Below, in pieces: positions 18,663 through 26,528 of a stretch of 64,000 bases of DNA. The DNA lies in contig NZ_FNJH01000009.1 in NCBI RefSeq assembly GCF_900103225.1, forward strand, positions 62,001 through 126,000, written 5' to 3'. This stretch comes from Pseudomonas congelans (GTDB lineage: Bacteria; Pseudomonadota; Gammaproteobacteria; Pseudomonadales; Pseudomonadaceae). Within the stretch, counting starts at the first letter, position 1, and each line of letters opens with the position of its first letter. The notes beneath the pieces were generated by a model, which was given only the letters and a program-made list of their open reading frames with translations, had not been told where the DNA came from and did not search any database. The position numbers were made by a program, and so were the translations under genes.

Positions 18663-19702
18663 CGCTGGCACAGTGGCTGACCGAACGGCCACGCCGTTAC
18701 CGGGGCCTGTTGATCGCTCTGACGTTTTTGCTGCTGACGTCATGCCTGGTGTGCATCACCTTCGGCGCGGCCCCTGTGCCCTTGAGCCGGGTAATGGATA
18801 TCCTGATGTTCAAACTCTGCGGCACTGCCGAACATCCACCGCTCTGGACGGCGGGACAGGAAACCATCGTCTGGCTGATACGCACGCCCCGCGTGTTGCT
18901 GGGCGCGCTGGCAGGCGCAGGGCTGGCGCTGATCGGCTGCGTTCTGCAAGCCGCGACCCGCAATCCACTGGCCGATCCGCATTTGCTGGGAGCGACCTCG
19001 GGCGCCACGCTTGGCGCAGTGATCGTGGTCATGCATGTGGGGGAAGTGTTTGGCATGCTGACATTGCCGCTGGCCGCCTTTGTCGGCTCGCTGGTCAGCC
19101 TGTGCCTGGTGTTGTGGCTGGCCAGTCACCAAGGCCGCCTGGACAGCCAGCGCCTGCTGCTCGGCGGCGTGGCCGTGTCCTTCGTGATGATGGCAATCGC
19201 CAACCTGTCATTGTTTCTGGGCGACCACCGCGCCAGCTCCTCGGTGCTGTTCTGGATGCTGGGCGGGTTGGGTCTGGCCCGCTGGGAATTGCTTGCAGTG
19301 CCGTTTATCACGGTGCTGTGCGGTTGGGTCCTGCTGCAAGGGCTGGGTCGTTCACTGAATGCACTGATGGGTGGCGACCAGACCGCCGTGAGCCTTGGCC
19401 TGCAAGTGCGAAATGTGCGCCTGCTGGTTTTCCTGATCGCCTCACTGATGACCGGCGTACTGGTCGCCCTGTGCGGCTCCATCGGTTTCGTCGGCCTGAT
19501 GGTGCCGCACATGGCCAGACGTCTGGTGGGCTCCGAGCATCGACGGCTGTTGCCTGTCGCCACCCTTCTGGGTGCATTGTTGATGGTCTGGGTAGACGTC
19601 ATCTCCCGCACGCTGATTGCCCCTGAAGACCTGCCGATAGGCATTACCACCGCCTTGTTGGGAGGGCTGTTTTTCATTTTCATGATGAAGCGCGGTCAGT
19701 AA
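18659..19702 (+). CDS. ABC importer permease, FecCD family
   Basis: 347 residues with about ten membrane helices. It shows family landmarks: RTPRVLLGALAGAGLALIGCVLQAATRNPLADP near residues 75-110 (quoted in parts: RTPRVLLGAL, QAATRNPLADP) and GSIGFVGLMVPHMAR near 275. It overlaps the binding-protein gene by four bases (ATGA). Together with the ATPase it forms the inner-membrane channel of the importer. Confidence 0.93.
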   Translation: MTLAQWLTERPRRYRGLLIALTFLLLTSCLVCITFGAAPVPLSRVMDILMFKLCGTAEHPPLWTAGQETIVWLIRTPRVLLGALAGAGLALIGCVLQAATRNPLADPHLLGATSGATLGAVIVVMHVGEVFGMLTLPLAAFVGSLVSLCLVLWLASHQGRLDSQRLLLGGVAVSFVMMAIANLSLFLGDHRASSSVLFWMLGGLGLARWELLAVPFITVLCGWVLLQGLGRSLNALMGGDQTAVSLGLQVRNVRLLVFLIASLMTGVLVALCGSIGFVGLMVPHMARRLVGSEHRRLLPVATLLGALLMVWVDVISRTLIAPEDLPIGITTALLGGLFFIFMMKRGQ

Positions 19703-19780
19703 CGGGCAACGTGTTTGCCGCGTGCAAACAGGACTGCCCGCGGCCCTTCTGGCTACATGACAAACTTGTGTCATCGTTTC

Positions 19781-19796
19781 TTAACACCTTTATGAC
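19781..19796 (+). promoter_or_regulatory. Possible ColR-type regulator site upstream of ugd operon
   Basis: TTAACACCTTTATGAC lies about 90 bases before the ugd start in an A+T-rich promoter region. It resembles the ColR binding motif reported in Pseudomonas as I remember it, with two mismatches. ColRS controls envelope genes in Pseudomonas. Low-confidence motif match. Confidence 0.3.
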
Positions 19797-19885
19797 ATTT
19801 ATTTTGCGCTGGTTATTTAAGGCTGCCGACGCACCTGAATACAAACCGGCTCATCCATTCATGCATGAAGCAGAAGGAGCGACAC

Positions 19886-21214
19886 TTGAGAGTGACAGTG
19901 TTCGGAACCGGTTATGTGGGACTTACCCTTGCTGCTTGTCTGGCTGAAGTAGGCCATACCGTGTGTTGCATGGACGTCGACAGCAAGCGCATTGACGCGC
20001 TGCGCGAAGGTATATGTCCGATATTCGAGCCCGGTCTTGGCGAACTTCTGCGCAATGGCCTGGACTGCAAGAGACTGAGTTTCACGACCGATGAAGTACA
20101 CGCCAGTCGCTTTGCAGAGTTGCTATTCATCGCAGTCGGCACGCCAGCGCAAGTCGACGGCAAGGCGGACCTGAGCCAGGTGCTTGCCGTACTGCACTCG
20201 GTGATCAGACACGCCGAGAGCGCCCCGATCATTGTCAACAAGTCGACCTCGCCAGTGGGCACCGTTGACCGCCTGCTCGTTGAGATCGCTGCCAGTGCGC
20301 GACGCGATGACGGCTTTGAAGTGATCAGCAACCCCGAGTTTTTCAAGGAAGGCTGCGCGGTCAGTGACTGCCTGCGTCCGGATCGCATTATCATCGGCGG
20401 GGCCAGCCCGCGAGCGCTGGAGCAGATGCGCGAGTTGTATCAGCCGTTCAGTCGCAACCGCGAGAAGTTCGTGGTCATGGATGCGCGCAGCGCAGAGCTG
20501 TCCAAATACGCTGCCAACTGCCTGCTGGCGACCAAGATTTCGTTCATCAACGAGATCGCCAACCTCGCTGAACAAGTAGGTGCCGACATAGAACAGGTGC
20601 GGCTAGGCATCGGCTCCGACCCGCGCATTGGCTATGACTTCATTTACCCAGGCTGCGGCTTCGGCGGCTCATGCTTTCCCAAGGACTTGCAGGCGCTGAT
20701 CGGCACAGCCAGCGAGCACGGCGTGGAAACGGCGTTGCTCAATGCTGTGGAACAGGTCAATCGCCGCCAGAAGCACCGCCTGTTTGAAAATATCCACACG
20801 CATTATCGTGGTGATCTCAGTGGCAAGGTCTTCGCCGTCTGGGGACTGGCCTTCAAGCCCAATACCGATGATATTCGCGAAGCCTCCAGCCATACCCTGC
20901 TCAAAGCGCTCTGGGCAGCCGGTGCCAGGGTTCAAGCGCACGACCCTCAAGCAATAGAAGCGGTCAGGCATCATTACGGCGAGCGAAACGACCTGCAACT
21001 GGTGCAGTGCAAGCAGGATGCTCTGGAAGGCGCAGACGCTCTGGTGGTGGTAACCGAGTGGCAGGACTACCGGGTGCTGGACCTGGACCAGCTCGGCGAA
21101 AAGCTCGGTGATCGCGTGGTGTTCGATGGCCGCAACCTGTTCGACCCGTCGCAGCTGCGTGAGGCGGGCTTTACCTACTACGGCATTGGTCGTGGCCGGG
21201 CGACTCCGCCATGA
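19886..21214 (+). CDS. ugd: UDP-glucose 6-dehydrogenase
   Basis: About 442 residues. It oxidises UDP-glucose twice with NAD+ to UDP-glucuronate. Visible: the N-terminal Rossmann motif VFGTGYVGL, the conserved FFKEGCAV segment, the catalytic Cys in PGCGFGGSCFPKDL, and the C-terminal UDP-binding domain with FKPNTDDIREA. I favour the TTG at 19886 because AAGGAG lies six bases before it; an ATG at 19865 would overlap that site. First gene of a tightly packed six-gene operon, overlapping the next gene by four bases. It supplies the uronic-acid donor for the operon. Confidence 0.92.
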   Translation: MRVTVFGTGYVGLTLAACLAEVGHTVCCMDVDSKRIDALREGICPIFEPGLGELLRNGLDCKRLSFTTDEVHASRFAELLFIAVGTPAQVDGKADLSQVLAVLHSVIRHAESAPIIVNKSTSPVGTVDRLLVEIAASARRDDGFEVISNPEFFKEGCAVSDCLRPDRIIIGGASPRALEQMRELYQPFSRNREKFVVMDARSAELSKYAANCLLATKISFINEIANLAEQVGADIEQVRLGIGSDPRIGYDFIYPGCGFGGSCFPKDLQALIGTASEHGVETALLNAVEQVNRRQKHRLFENIHTHYRGDLSGKVFAVWGLAFKPNTDDIREASSHTLLKALWAAGARVQAHDPQAIEAVRHHYGERNDLQLVQCKQDALEGADALVVVTEWQDYRVLDLDQLGEKLGDRVVFDGRNLFDPSQLREAGFTYYGIGRGRATPP

Positions 21215-22206
21215 CGGTACTGGTGACAGGTGCTGCGGGGTTCATCGGCTTTCATGTCGCCAGGCGTCTGTGCGAGCTCGGTGTGGAGGTCGTCGGCATC
21301 GACAACCTCAACGATTATTACAGCGTCGAGCTCAAGCAATCGCGCTTGGCCATACTCCAGCGCCTGCCAGGTTTCACGTTCCACAGGCTGGACATCACCG
21401 ATGCCGAAGGTCTGTCCACCCTCTTCTCGCAAAATACCTTCGAACAGGTCATTCATCTGGCGGCGCAGGCCGGTGTGCGTTATTCGCTTGAACAGCCGAA
21501 TGTTTACGCCCAATCCAATCTGGTCGGCTTTATCAACGTGCTCGAGGCCTGTCGGCAGTATCGACCGGCGCACCTGATCTACGCGTCGAGCAGCTCGGTC
21601 TACGGCGCCAATACGCGCATGCCGTTTCAGGTAGAGGATGCCGTCGACCGGCCGCTGTCCCTGTATGCCGCCACCAAGCGTGCCAACGAACTCACCGCCT
21701 ACAGCTATTGCCACTTGTACGGCCTACGCGCCACAGGGCTGCGCTTTTTCACCGTCTACGGCCCCTGGGGCCGGCCGGACATGGCGCTGTTCAAGTTCAC
21801 AAAAGCCATGCTCGCCGGGCAGCCTGTGGATATCTACAACCACGGCGAAATGGCGCGGGACTTCACCTACATCGACGACATTGTCGAAAGCATCCTGCGC
21901 CTGCGTCTGCTGCCGCCCGATGCCGTTGGCAGCGAGCCGCCTCATCAGCTCTTCAACATCGGCCGGGGTCAGCCCGTCAAGCTGCTGGAGTTCGTCGATT
22001 GCCTGGAGGCCGCGCTAGGCCTGCGCGCGCAGAGGCGCTACCTGCCCTTGCAGGCGGGCGACGTGCTGCAAACCTGGGCAGATGTCAGTGCGCTGAGCCA
22101 ATGGATCGACTTTCAACCACAGGTCTCGGTCGACACCGGCGTCAGGGCCTTCGTCGACTGGTATCGGGAGCACTATCAGGCCCGGCTCTGTGTGCCACTT
22201 CAATAA
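21211..22206 (+). CDS. UDP-sugar epimerase (UDP-glucuronate 4-epimerase-like)
   Basis: 331 residues of the extended short-chain dehydrogenase family: NAD-binding GAAGFIGFHVA at the N-terminus, an early DNLNDYY segment diagnostic for UDP-glucuronate epimerases, and the catalytic YAATK (Tyr-x3-Lys) near residue 150. The RFFTVYGPWGRPDMA stretch also matches the UDP-glucuronate 4-epimerase group. The likely reaction is UDP-GlcA to UDP-GalA, using the product of the preceding ugd. Other 4-epimerisations cannot be excluded. Confidence 0.88.
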   Translation: MTVLVTGAAGFIGFHVARRLCELGVEVVGIDNLNDYYSVELKQSRLAILQRLPGFTFHRLDITDAEGLSTLFSQNTFEQVIHLAAQAGVRYSLEQPNVYAQSNLVGFINVLEACRQYRPAHLIYASSSSVYGANTRMPFQVEDAVDRPLSLYAATKRANELTAYSYCHLYGLRATGLRFFTVYGPWGRPDMALFKFTKAMLAGQPVDIYNHGEMARDFTYIDDIVESILRLRLLPPDAVGSEPPHQLFNIGRGQPVKLLEFVDCLEAALGLRAQRRYLPLQAGDVLQTWADVSALSQWIDFQPQVSVDTGVRAFVDWYREHYQARLCVPLQ

Positions 22207-22217
22207 CAAGGACTTCC

Positions 22218-22961
22218 ATGACCACGCCCACTTTTCTCTCCGTCGTGATCCCGGCCAAAAACGAAGCCGACAACCTGCCCAGCCTGATAAAGGAAATTTG
22301 CACAGCGCTGGACGGGGAACGCTACGAAATACTGGTCGTTGACGACGGCAGCACAGACGCCACCTTGCAAGTGCTGACTCACCTCAAGGACAGCGGGCTG
22401 ACCGTTTTGCGAATCCTGCGCCACGAGCGATCGCTCGGGCAGAGCACTTCGGTCTATCACGCAGCACTGGCGGCCAACGGCACCTGGCTGGCGACGCTGG
22501 ATGGTGACGGGCAGAACGACCCGGCGGACATTCCCGGGATGTTGGCGCTGGTACGCGCTCACGCAAACGGCTCCGGGCCGATACAGCTGGTGGCAGGCCA
22601 CAGAGTGAATCGGCGAGATACCGCCAGCAAACGCTGGGCCTCGCGCTTTGCCAACGGCCTGCGCAGCCGGCTTCTCAAGGACGCAACTCCAGACACCGGG
22701 TGCGGCCTGAAACTGATCGAGCGGGCCGCGTTTCTGCGTCTGCCGTACTTCGACCATATGCATCGGTTCATTCCAGCGCTGATTCAGCGACATAACGGCC
22801 GTATGGTCACGCACCCCGTCAACCACCGCCATCGCCAGGCCGGCGTGTCCAAGTACGGCAACCTGGACCGCGCGCTGGTGGGCATTCTTGATCTGGTCGG
22901 CGTCTGGTGGCTGATCCGCCGGACTCGCCTGGATGTTCAGGCACAGGAACTGCAGTCATGA
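22218..22961 (+). CDS. Glycosyltransferase family 2, polyprenyl-phosphate sugar type
   Basis: 247 residues of the DPM1/ArnC-like GT2 type: VVIPAKNEADNL, the donor-binding DDGSTD, and the metal-binding GDGQNDP. There are no clear C-terminal membrane helices, unlike ArnC itself. Such enzymes move a sugar from a nucleotide donor to undecaprenyl phosphate. In this operon the donor is probably UDP-galacturonate or UDP-glucuronate. AAGGA precedes the ATG, and its stop overlaps the next ATG. Confidence 0.88.
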   Translation: MTTPTFLSVVIPAKNEADNLPSLIKEICTALDGERYEILVVDDGSTDATLQVLTHLKDSGLTVLRILRHERSLGQSTSVYHAALAANGTWLATLDGDGQNDPADIPGMLALVRAHANGSGPIQLVAGHRVNRRDTASKRWASRFANGLRSRLLKDATPDTGCGLKLIERAAFLRLPYFDHMHRFIPALIQRHNGRMVTHPVNHRHRQAGVSKYGNLDRALVGILDLVGVWWLIRRTRLDVQAQELQS

Positions 22962-23242
22962 AGCCGGACAACGAGACTTTCTGGCTGGTCCTGGGTTTTG
23001 TCGGGCAGGCGGTTTTTACCGGACGCTTTGTCCTGCAATGGCTGTACAGCGAATTCAAGAAGCGCAGCATCATCCCGGTGGGCTTCTGGTACCTGAGCAT
23101 GCTGGGCAGCACGATCCTGCTGGCCTACGCCATTTATCGACAGGACCCGGTCTTCATCGCCGGCCAGGCCTTTGGTCTGCTGGTGTACATGCGCAACCTG
23201 CAGCTAATCAGCCGACAGGCCAAGACATCCGAGGAGCAATGA
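22958..23242 (+). CDS. LAB_N-domain small membrane protein
   Basis: 94 residues with about three membrane helices, matching the lipid-A-disaccharide-synthase N-terminal-like (LAB_N) domain as a free-standing protein. Landmarks are FVGQAVFTGRFVLQWLYSE and the PVGFWYLSMLGS stretch. Four-base overlaps with genes on both sides imply tight co-expression. Stand-alone LAB_N proteins are regularly found between a polyprenyl-sugar GT2 and an ArnT-like transferase. A role in moving or presenting the lipid-linked sugar is inference. Confidence 0.88.
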   Translation: MKPDNETFWLVLGFVGQAVFTGRFVLQWLYSEFKKRSIIPVGFWYLSMLGSTILLAYAIYRQDPVFIAGQAFGLLVYMRNLQLISRQAKTSEEQ

Positions 23243-24768
23243 CGGTGCGAACTCACCTTTCGCCTCGCCTCGAGGGATGGCTACTGGTCGCGCTGGCCGT
23301 CTTAATGGTCGGGGGCGGCCTGGGCTTGCGTCTGCCGCAGAACGTGGACGAAGAGCGGTTTCTCGGCGTTGCCCTGGAAATGCTGCAGAACGGCTCATGG
23401 TTCGTCCCGCACCGGGCCGCGCAGATCTATGCCGACAAACCGCCGCTGTTCATGTGGGCGACGGCATTCTTCATTTGGCTGACGGGCAGCCCGAACATAG
23501 CGCTGTACCTGCCCGGGCTGCTCTCTGCAGGCGCAACCACCGCAGTCCTCTACGATCTGGGCACCCGCCTGTGGAACCGACGCATCGGTCGGTACGCCGC
23601 CTTGTTGTTCCTGGCCACCTATCAGACCTACAGCATCCTGCGCACCGGGCAGATCGACAGTTTTCTGTGCCTGTGGATTGCGCTGGGCTTCTACGGCCTG
23701 GTCCGCCACGTGTTGCTTGGGCCGGCCTGGGGCTGGTTCTATTTCAGCTGTGCGGCCATGGGCCTGGGCATTATCACCAAGGGCGTCGGTTTTGTTCCCG
23801 CCTTGATGTTGATCCCTTACGCCTATGCCGCGCGTAAAGGTTGGCACGGTGTGGTGGCCATGCCTGGACAGGCCGCGCGCTGGGCGCTGGGTCTGCTGGT
23901 GTTATTGCTGGCCTGCTGCCTGTGGCTGGTGCCGATGATTATCTCGGTCGTGCGTGACGGCGGCCCGGAAGGCTTCGCCTATGTGCAGGAAATACTCTTG
24001 CACCAGACGGCTAACCGCTACGCCAGCGCCTGGGACCACCGCGAGCCCTTCTGGTATTTCTTCGTCAAAGTCATCCCGCAGTATTGGCTGCCGCTGGTGT
24101 TGGTGCTGCCCTGGCTGATCCCGGCCTGGCGCCGACAGTTGAGCAAGCGCGACGGCCGGGTTCTGGTACTGCTCGGCTGGGTGTTGCTGGTGCTGCTGTT
24201 CTTCAGCCTCTCCAGTGGCAAACGCAAGATCTACATCTTTCCGGCGCTGCCCGGCCTGATACTGGTGGCGGCCCCCTTGCTGCCCTGGTTGTTGAAACGC
24301 TGGTTCCATGACCGCGTCAGGGCTCGGCAAATCGTCCCGGTGGTGGTGGTTATCTGGCTTGGTCTGTGGTTCGCCAGAGGGTTCGTCGAACCCGTCATAG
24401 AGGGCCAAAACCCACACAAGGAACTGATGGAGCAAGCCGCTTACGTCACGCAAGGTGCCGATCTGGTGCTGGTCAACTGGCGCGAGGGGCACTGGCTCTA
24501 TGCACGCCAACCCATTGTGCATTTCGGTTTTGCCAAGCCGTCGGCAACCGAACAGGCTGCCCGCTGGCTAAGGGAAAACCCCGGCACCTTTGCGCTGGTG
24601 CCAGGCGAGCAACTGGCCAATTGCTTCTTGCCGGAAAAAGCCCGGCCGCTAGGTCAGACCTCCAGAGCTGACTGGTTCATCGTCGATGCCGATGCCGACA
24701 ACGGCCGGTGCAGACCGGAAAGTCCGATGCAGGCCTATCGCTTCGCCTGGCAGCAAAATGTTGATTAA
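23239..24768 (+). CDS. ArnT/PMT-like membrane glycosyltransferase
   Basis: 509 residues with an N-terminal GT39/GT83-type domain and about eleven or twelve membrane helices. The first periplasmic loop holds the acidic DEERFLGVALEM motif (counterpart of the catalytic DE/DD in ArnT), followed by the family's ADKPPLFMW segment. It uses a polyprenyl-phosphate sugar made by the GT2 gene product and transfers it to an envelope acceptor, probably lipid A or LPS core. GAGGAG precedes the ATG, which overlaps the LAB_N stop. Confidence 0.9.
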   Translation: MTVRTHLSPRLEGWLLVALAVLMVGGGLGLRLPQNVDEERFLGVALEMLQNGSWFVPHRAAQIYADKPPLFMWATAFFIWLTGSPNIALYLPGLLSAGATTAVLYDLGTRLWNRRIGRYAALLFLATYQTYSILRTGQIDSFLCLWIALGFYGLVRHVLLGPAWGWFYFSCAAMGLGIITKGVGFVPALMLIPYAYAARKGWHGVVAMPGQAARWALGLLVLLLACCLWLVPMIISVVRDGGPEGFAYVQEILLHQTANRYASAWDHREPFWYFFVKVIPQYWLPLVLVLPWLIPAWRRQLSKRDGRVLVLLGWVLLVLLFFSLSSGKRKIYIFPALPGLILVAAPLLPWLLKRWFHDRVRARQIVPVVVVIWLGLWFARGFVEPVIEGQNPHKELMEQAAYVTQGADLVLVNWREGHWLYARQPIVHFGFAKPSATEQAARWLRENPGTFALVPGEQLANCFLPEKARPLGQTSRADWFIVDADADNGRCRPESPMQAYRFAWQQNVD

Positions 24769-24809
24769 TCCCCCGCCCAGCCGCCCAACACGCGGGAGTG
24801 AATGAAGCC

Positions 24810-25790
24810 ATGCAACTGGAAACGATCAAGGCAAAGCGCCTGACGTGGTCGAACGTCGCACGAAGGCAGGTATCACTCGCACAACTCGTGCTGAGTGCAG
24901 GTGCTCTCGGGCTGCTGATCCTGGCCTACGCAGTGTTGACACACTTTCAGGTCCACCAACAGCTGTACCAGTACGGTCGCACCTGGTTAAAGGGCAATAC
25001 GGCAGCCGACAAGAATATCTGGCTGCCGGATTTCCACGTGGTTATCGACGCCAAGCCCCTTGCCCCGGACGTCGCCAATATCTCCGGGATCACCTACGAC
25101 TACGACAATGGCCGACTGCTGGCAGTGACCAACAAAGGCCCCAGGCAACTGCTGGCGCTGGACGCGAACGGCGACATAATCGCCCGCTACCCATTGATCG
25201 GTTTCGACGACACAGAAGGTGTGGCTTATCTGGGCAACGGTCGCATCGTGCTGTGCGACGAAGATCTCCAGCAACTGGACATCATCACGTTGCCGCCGCA
25301 AGCACGCCCCATCCACGTCGAGGAAGCTCAGTTCATTGCACTACTGATCAACCCCAGTATTCATAACAAGGGATTCGAAGGCGTAACCTACGATCCCGCC
25401 AACGACCGCCTGTTCGCGATCAAGGAGCGCGATCCACGGCAGATGTTCGAGGTTTCCGGCGTCCTGCGCTCCATCGATCAGGGCCGTCTGCAGATCAAAA
25501 TTGCCGACCGGATCGACTGGATCACGAAAAGTGTCGCTGCACGCGACCTTTCAGACGGTTACTACGATCCGCGAACCGGCCATTTACTGCTGCTCAGCGA
25601 CCAGTCGCACTCGATCACGGAACTGGATAGCAAGGGACGATTCGTCAGCATTCGATCACTGCTGGGTACCTTCTCCGACCTCAAGCACAGCGCCCCGCAA
25701 CCCGAAGGCCTGACCATGGACCGCGCAGGTAACCTATACGTGGTCAGCGAGCCGAATCTGTTTTACAAGTTTTCGAAAGTGCCGGAATAG
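24810..25790 (+). CDS. SdiA-regulated (YjiK-like) beta-propeller protein
   Basis: 326 residues with an N-terminal membrane anchor (about 25-50), followed by a periplasmic SdiA-regulated domain, a propeller-like fold with repeats such as ISGITYDYDNGRLLAVTN and FEGVTYDPANDRLFAIKE. The function of this family is not settled. Last gene of the sugar operon, 41 bases after the ArnT-like gene. The ATG at 24810 is preferred over a GTG at 24798 that overlaps the GGGAG ribosome site. Confidence 0.8.
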   Translation: MQLETIKAKRLTWSNVARRQVSLAQLVLSAGALGLLILAYAVLTHFQVHQQLYQYGRTWLKGNTAADKNIWLPDFHVVIDAKPLAPDVANISGITYDYDNGRLLAVTNKGPRQLLALDANGDIIARYPLIGFDDTEGVAYLGNGRIVLCDEDLQQLDIITLPPQARPIHVEEAQFIALLINPSIHNKGFEGVTYDPANDRLFAIKERDPRQMFEVSGVLRSIDQGRLQIKIADRIDWITKSVAARDLSDGYYDPRTGHLLLLSDQSHSITELDSKGRFVSIRSLLGTFSDLKHSAPQPEGLTMDRAGNLYVVSEPNLFYKFSKVPE

Positions 25791-26528
25791 GTAGTGAAGA
25801 AACCCGGCCTTGAGGGTGACTTTCGGGGAGTGGGGGCAGGGTCTGTTTTGGGAGGGATTACGGAATTCGGAAAATCGGACGCTGAGGCTTTTCGACAGGT
25901 CTTGACCAAGCGCAAACGTCAGTTGCGCTGCTTTCACAATGCTATCGATCCTCACGGGAGAGGCTTTATCAATACTCGCAGGATACTTTATTAGGGGAGC
26001 CAGCACAGGAGGAACGCTTCATAAAGGTGCTCATTTTCCCTGCCCTTTGTCAGTCAGACTAATCTCGTCCTCAGGCTTTGGACCATGGCCACCGATCGCT
26101 CTGACCTGGCAGCAGGTCATGCGGTCGACACCCCTCTATCGTGATTGCACCGCCCCCGGTAGCCATATAGCCGAAAGCTTCTGTGAGCTGTCGCTGCGAG
26201 GTTCAGCCGCAGCGATCCCTCAAGGCGGCGACAGGTGAGTCGACCCAATCAGCGAAACTAGGGCAGGTTCTTGCTCTGCTGCAAGTCCTATCCGGCAAAA
26301 CACCCGGCTGCTCTGCTGGGCAACTGATTCGGGTTAATGTGCACGACGTAAGCGCCAAACCGCAGCTCGCTGCCGCCGATGCAGAATTGACCCTACTGCC
26401 GAAAATTCGCTGACCCAAACTTCTACTTCGTAAAGCGTTAGCAGGTCTGAATTGGGACTGAATACTTATGGGGCATCGCCAAGTCGGAAGATGGGTCAAT
26501 TCTGCATCAGCGTTAAAAGCTCTTTACC
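25791..26528. other. 738-bp region between sugar operon and T6SS module
   Basis: No intact gene. The reading frame 26210-26378 (QSAKLGQVLALLQVL...) has coding-like composition and could be a fragment of a small DNA-binding protein, but I cannot name it. The right end holds a 132-bp inverted-repeat element listed separately. This is a likely insertion boundary for the T6SS module. Confidence 0.5.
26378..26509. mobile_element. MITE-like element with 16-bp perfect terminal inverted repeats
   Basis: The ends GATGCAGAATTGACCC (26378-26393) and its exact complement (26494-26509) bound 132 bases with no coding frame. The end sequence is of the type seen in IS21-like insertion sequences (GCAGAATTGACCC). 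I see no clear target duplication. It may be a miniature non-autonomous derivative or a solo remnant. Confidence 0.55.
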
